DNA from: Adiantum capillus-veneris
Taxonomy: Eukaryota > Streptophyta > Polypodiopsida > Polypodiales > Pteridaceae
Reading direction: 5' to 3'
Assembly (NCBI GenBank): GCA_014529385.2
Contig: CM043960.1
Location: 27,295,896-27,359,895, forward strand
Length of the DNA stretch: 64,000 nucleotides
In this document: piece by piece, positions 61,425 to 64,000 of the stretch
How positions within the stretch are numbered: position 1 is the first letter of the stretch
Layout: each line of letters opens with the position of its first letter
Translations under genes and position numbers: made by a program
Notes under the pieces: model-generated
Seen by the model: only the letters and a program-made list of their open reading frames with translations
Databases searched by the model: none
Told to the model about the DNA's origin: nothing

Positions 61425-62390
61425 TTGGCTTGGAGGAATGGATGTATGTCTCATAATACAGGTTCCAGACGGATTGACACAGCAAGCACTTGTGGACACT
61501 GGAGCTCAGGCAATGTCATCAGGTACTCTACATACATAAAGATGACATATGTACCATTAACTACCAATCAAATAGAGCTCAAAGCTGCAATCCAAGGAAA
61601 TATGGTCAGCTTAGGTCCAACCAACCTATCAATCAATATTGACGGCCATCAATGCCCACATCAATTTCATGTGAAGGAAGATACAGATCTCAATGAATCC
61701 ATCATCCTTGGTGTTCCTTGGATGTGGACTTACAAAGCAATTCTGGATTGGCAGGAGGATATTGTAAAGTTCGCGCTTGATGCCACCTCTTATGTCACTC
61801 CATTCACACAAAACATCACATGTGGGGGGCACAACCCATTGTTACAAAAACGTAGCCATTAATGACACCCATGCCAATAAGACACTTTGACGGACAAACT
61901 GCAAGGTAGGTATGGATGCAGAAGTCAATCATGGCCAACATCTATGAAAATAGGGATACCCAAGCCTACCACTCTACAACTGGAAACAAAGGCAAAGAGA
62001 AAACAACCTCCACCAAAATCTTGACAACCTCAATGCAATTATACTTGGCAATGGAAACCCGCACAACATCAAACGCCTAAAGCAAACCAATCCAAGTATC
62101 AATGGATTCCAAAGAAAACACAGTCCAACCAACCCCAATCAACCAAAACAATTTGTCAATGGAGACCAAACAATCAACTCAGCAACATCTCAATGTCCAC
62201 CAACCATGACTACCAAGTACAAGTGGGTACCAAAGAAGCCAAAAATAATGGAAATTACAACAATGGTACTCACACACCAACAATCAAAGAAAGAGCATAC
62301 CATCTTTAAACACTTTTGTTTGGACCACGTAATATACTTGGAGCCTCGATAACAAAAACCATTGAACAATCCATTCAGTATCCACATCTT
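61425..62390 (+). pseudogene. LTR-element aspartic protease fragment
   Basis: One frame reads IQVPDGLTQQALVDTGAQAM, with the protease active-site motif VDTGA. After a shift the next reads IELKAAIQGNMVSLGPTNLS, FHVKEDTDLNESIILGVPWM and TYKAILDWQ, with the ILG.PW flap end. A Gln/Asn/Lys/Pro-rich stretch follows (to about 62390, with TTKYKWVPKK). Family-level call only. It is not part of the adjacent minus-strand LTR element and may be the last remnant of a plus-strand gypsy copy. Confidence 0.65.
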
Positions 62391-62402
62391 GTGTAGCATA
62401 GT

Positions 62403-63990
62403 TGTAACATTTAATGGCCTAAAATCTTTTGTGTAGCGGTATTTAGCATGAACATAGTGGGCATTTCATTAGAGTTGATTCCTAATGAGATTTACAAGAG
62501 TGCTTGGGTGGAGAGAGCAACAAAAAGCATAACACCTAGTTAGATAGCATCGACAATACTTTCAAAAGAGAGAGCAATTAAGCTATTGACAACAGTTGAG
62601 GACCGGATTTGCATGGAGCCGGTCCCCCCTCCAAAAGGCTTTGTATTATGGTTTCTCCCATCAAGAGAGACATTGTACAATACAATTCTTTGTGTTCCTT
62701 CAAGACTAGCTAGTGCAATGAAGATGGAAGCTTCATACACCAAGCAAAACACTTAATCAAACACAACTTGAATTATCCCCGTTCTCAGACCCAAGACCTC
62801 ACACACCTTCGAAGATGGTGAGAGCTAGCAGGGTATGAGAGTAGATTGAGAGGAAAAAGAAGTATCTTACGAGAAAGAAGTACATCTCCTCACATAATCA
62901 CTCATATTAGCATAGCTTAGCTTAGTAATTAGCTTGGTAGAGAAGATGAGCATGCATTGAAGCTTGGCTCTTGGTTGGATTTGCATCCACATGCCAAGAG
63001 AGTGTTGATGTAGGCTTCTATCTCACAAGCTTGGAGTAGGTGATGAGTTCTCCATTAAAGCTTGGGAGGAGATAGAGTATTTTCCCTTCACACATGGTCA
63101 AGTGTGAGAGTGTGTGTGTCAATGCCAAGCAAAAATCAGCCCCCCCTCTCTTGGGCGAGCCCTAGCTGCTAAATAAGTCTGGCTTTTGCCTCATTGGACC
63201 TCCCCAGGTCAAGCCAATAGGGATTAAGCAGCATAAGTGATAGCCTTCTAACATGTGTCCCCCTTTCCCCTTTTGTGAGAGCTTTAGGTAATTAAATAAT
63301 TAAACTAAACTCTCATTGGACCCCTTTGCCTCCTGGCCAATAGGAATCAGGCAAGCCATAGGGCTCCTGAATGCTCATTGGACCCCTTGGGAGACTGCCC
63401 AATAGTCTTCTAGGACACTTAATTCTTATTGGTTTCTTTTATTAAATGTTTTTAAATTAATTAAACTAGATTTACTCTAGCTTAATTCTCATTGGTCCAC
63501 TTCAAGGGTCTTCCAATAGGAATTGGGCACACCTTGTGGGCATCTGGCCTAGGGAGCTGACATGTGTCCCTCATTCCCTTTGTGTAAAGGGAGCCTGAGT
63601 GTGTGTGTGTGGCTTTCTCTCTCATCCCCTAGCTTTGGGGCTCGCCCCCTCCCATGTAGGGATATGCAAAGACTTTTAGGGCACACACTAAGCATCCAAT
63701 TTTCCCTAGGGTTGACCTTTGGACACAACCTTTGAATTTTGGAACCTTAGCATTTTGGAAGTCTTAATGGGCTGAACCTTAGGGTCTTTTTGGCCCATTG
63801 TTTCACATGGCTCTTTTGCAGATGGCCCCCCCTTTGGATCCCTATTTTCCCTCCTTTGGATCCCTACTGTGGCCGGTCTGCTAACTTAACCAATATTCTA
63901 GCTTTTTCTCCCTTGGCACTTCCCCACATTAAATGATCAGTTTAATATGAGAAAATCATTTAGGAGAATTAGATATTGATTATTATGACA
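62403..63990 (-). repeat. LTR, minus orientation, probably a 3' LTR (1588 bp)
   Basis: On the minus strand it starts TGTCATAATAATCAATATCT and ends CATTAAATGTTACA, the same family as 21092-22659. The purine-rich AGAGAGGTAA precedes it at 64000-63991, as a polypurine tract would. There is no primer site after its end. So it is the 3' LTR of an element lying to the right of the window, or a solo LTR. Confidence 0.88.
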
Positions 63991-64000
63991 TTACCTCTCT

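Noticed and set aside
62540-62752. Frame repeated at 17996-18208 and 62540-62752 as a conserved small protein
   Set aside because: It is part of the same LTR family, and its sharing is explained by LTR homology.

Overview
The window is from a large, repeat-rich nuclear genome of a land plant. The evidence is the set of plant-type Ty1/copia and Ty3/gypsy LTR elements, tRNA-iMet and tRNA-Asp-like primer sites, cytosolic ribosomal-protein pseudogenes (eS8, uL15, eS26), short GT-AG introns and very long GA/CT microsatellites. Penelope-like sequences and a bacterial-type DNA methyltransferase gene lean towards a seed-free plant (fern, lycophyte or bryophyte), but that is inference. No intact ordinary host gene was found. 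Almost everything is mobile DNA in several nested layers, plus one decayed intron-containing gene.

Layout. 1-12886 (minus): a Ty3/gypsy element with 5' LTR, Asp-type primer site, repeat-bearing leader, gag, protease, RT, RNase H, integrase and an extra coiled-coil ORF after integrase; its 3' end lies off the left edge. 12915-19310 (plus): two decayed Penelope-like reverse transcriptases with a coiled-coil/basic ORF between them, the second one cut by a gypsy LTR. 19850-21091 and 45786-49140: two pieces of a DNA-transposon-like region rich in GTACCAAATTTGGTAC-type repeats, holding a DDE-like ORF on the minus strand. It is split by a 24.7-kb Ty3/gypsy unit (21092-45785) with a CTTAC target duplication.

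Inside that gypsy unit lies foreign DNA of about 18.9 kb (about 23716-42618). It contains three minus-strand ribosomal-protein retro-pseudogenes (eS8, uL15, eS26), each with a GA tract directly 5' of it; an inverted-repeat centre; a non-autonomous gag-only LTR element (29845-39978) itself cut by a very young copia element (32646-37874, duplication AAGTT, LTRs differing at one position); and a TTAA-flanked terminal-inverted-repeat element (40506-41844).

49143-52252 is an LTR, an Asp-type primer site and a non-coding leader of another gypsy-like element. 52253-57387 (minus) is a second young copia element with duplication CACAC. 59203-61400 (minus) is a four-exon gene remnant encoding a beta-class DNA amino-methyltransferase-like protein. 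62403-63990 is a further LTR of the same family as the 24.7-kb element, with its body beyond the right edge.

How the parts relate: insertion order can be read from target duplications and from reading frames that rejoin across insertions (DNA transposon, then gypsy, then retro-pseudogene block, then gag-only element, then copia). Many of the premature stops, even in elements with nearly identical LTRs, sit where the family usually has Gln, Arg or Trp, as expected from C-to-T decay of methylated DNA.
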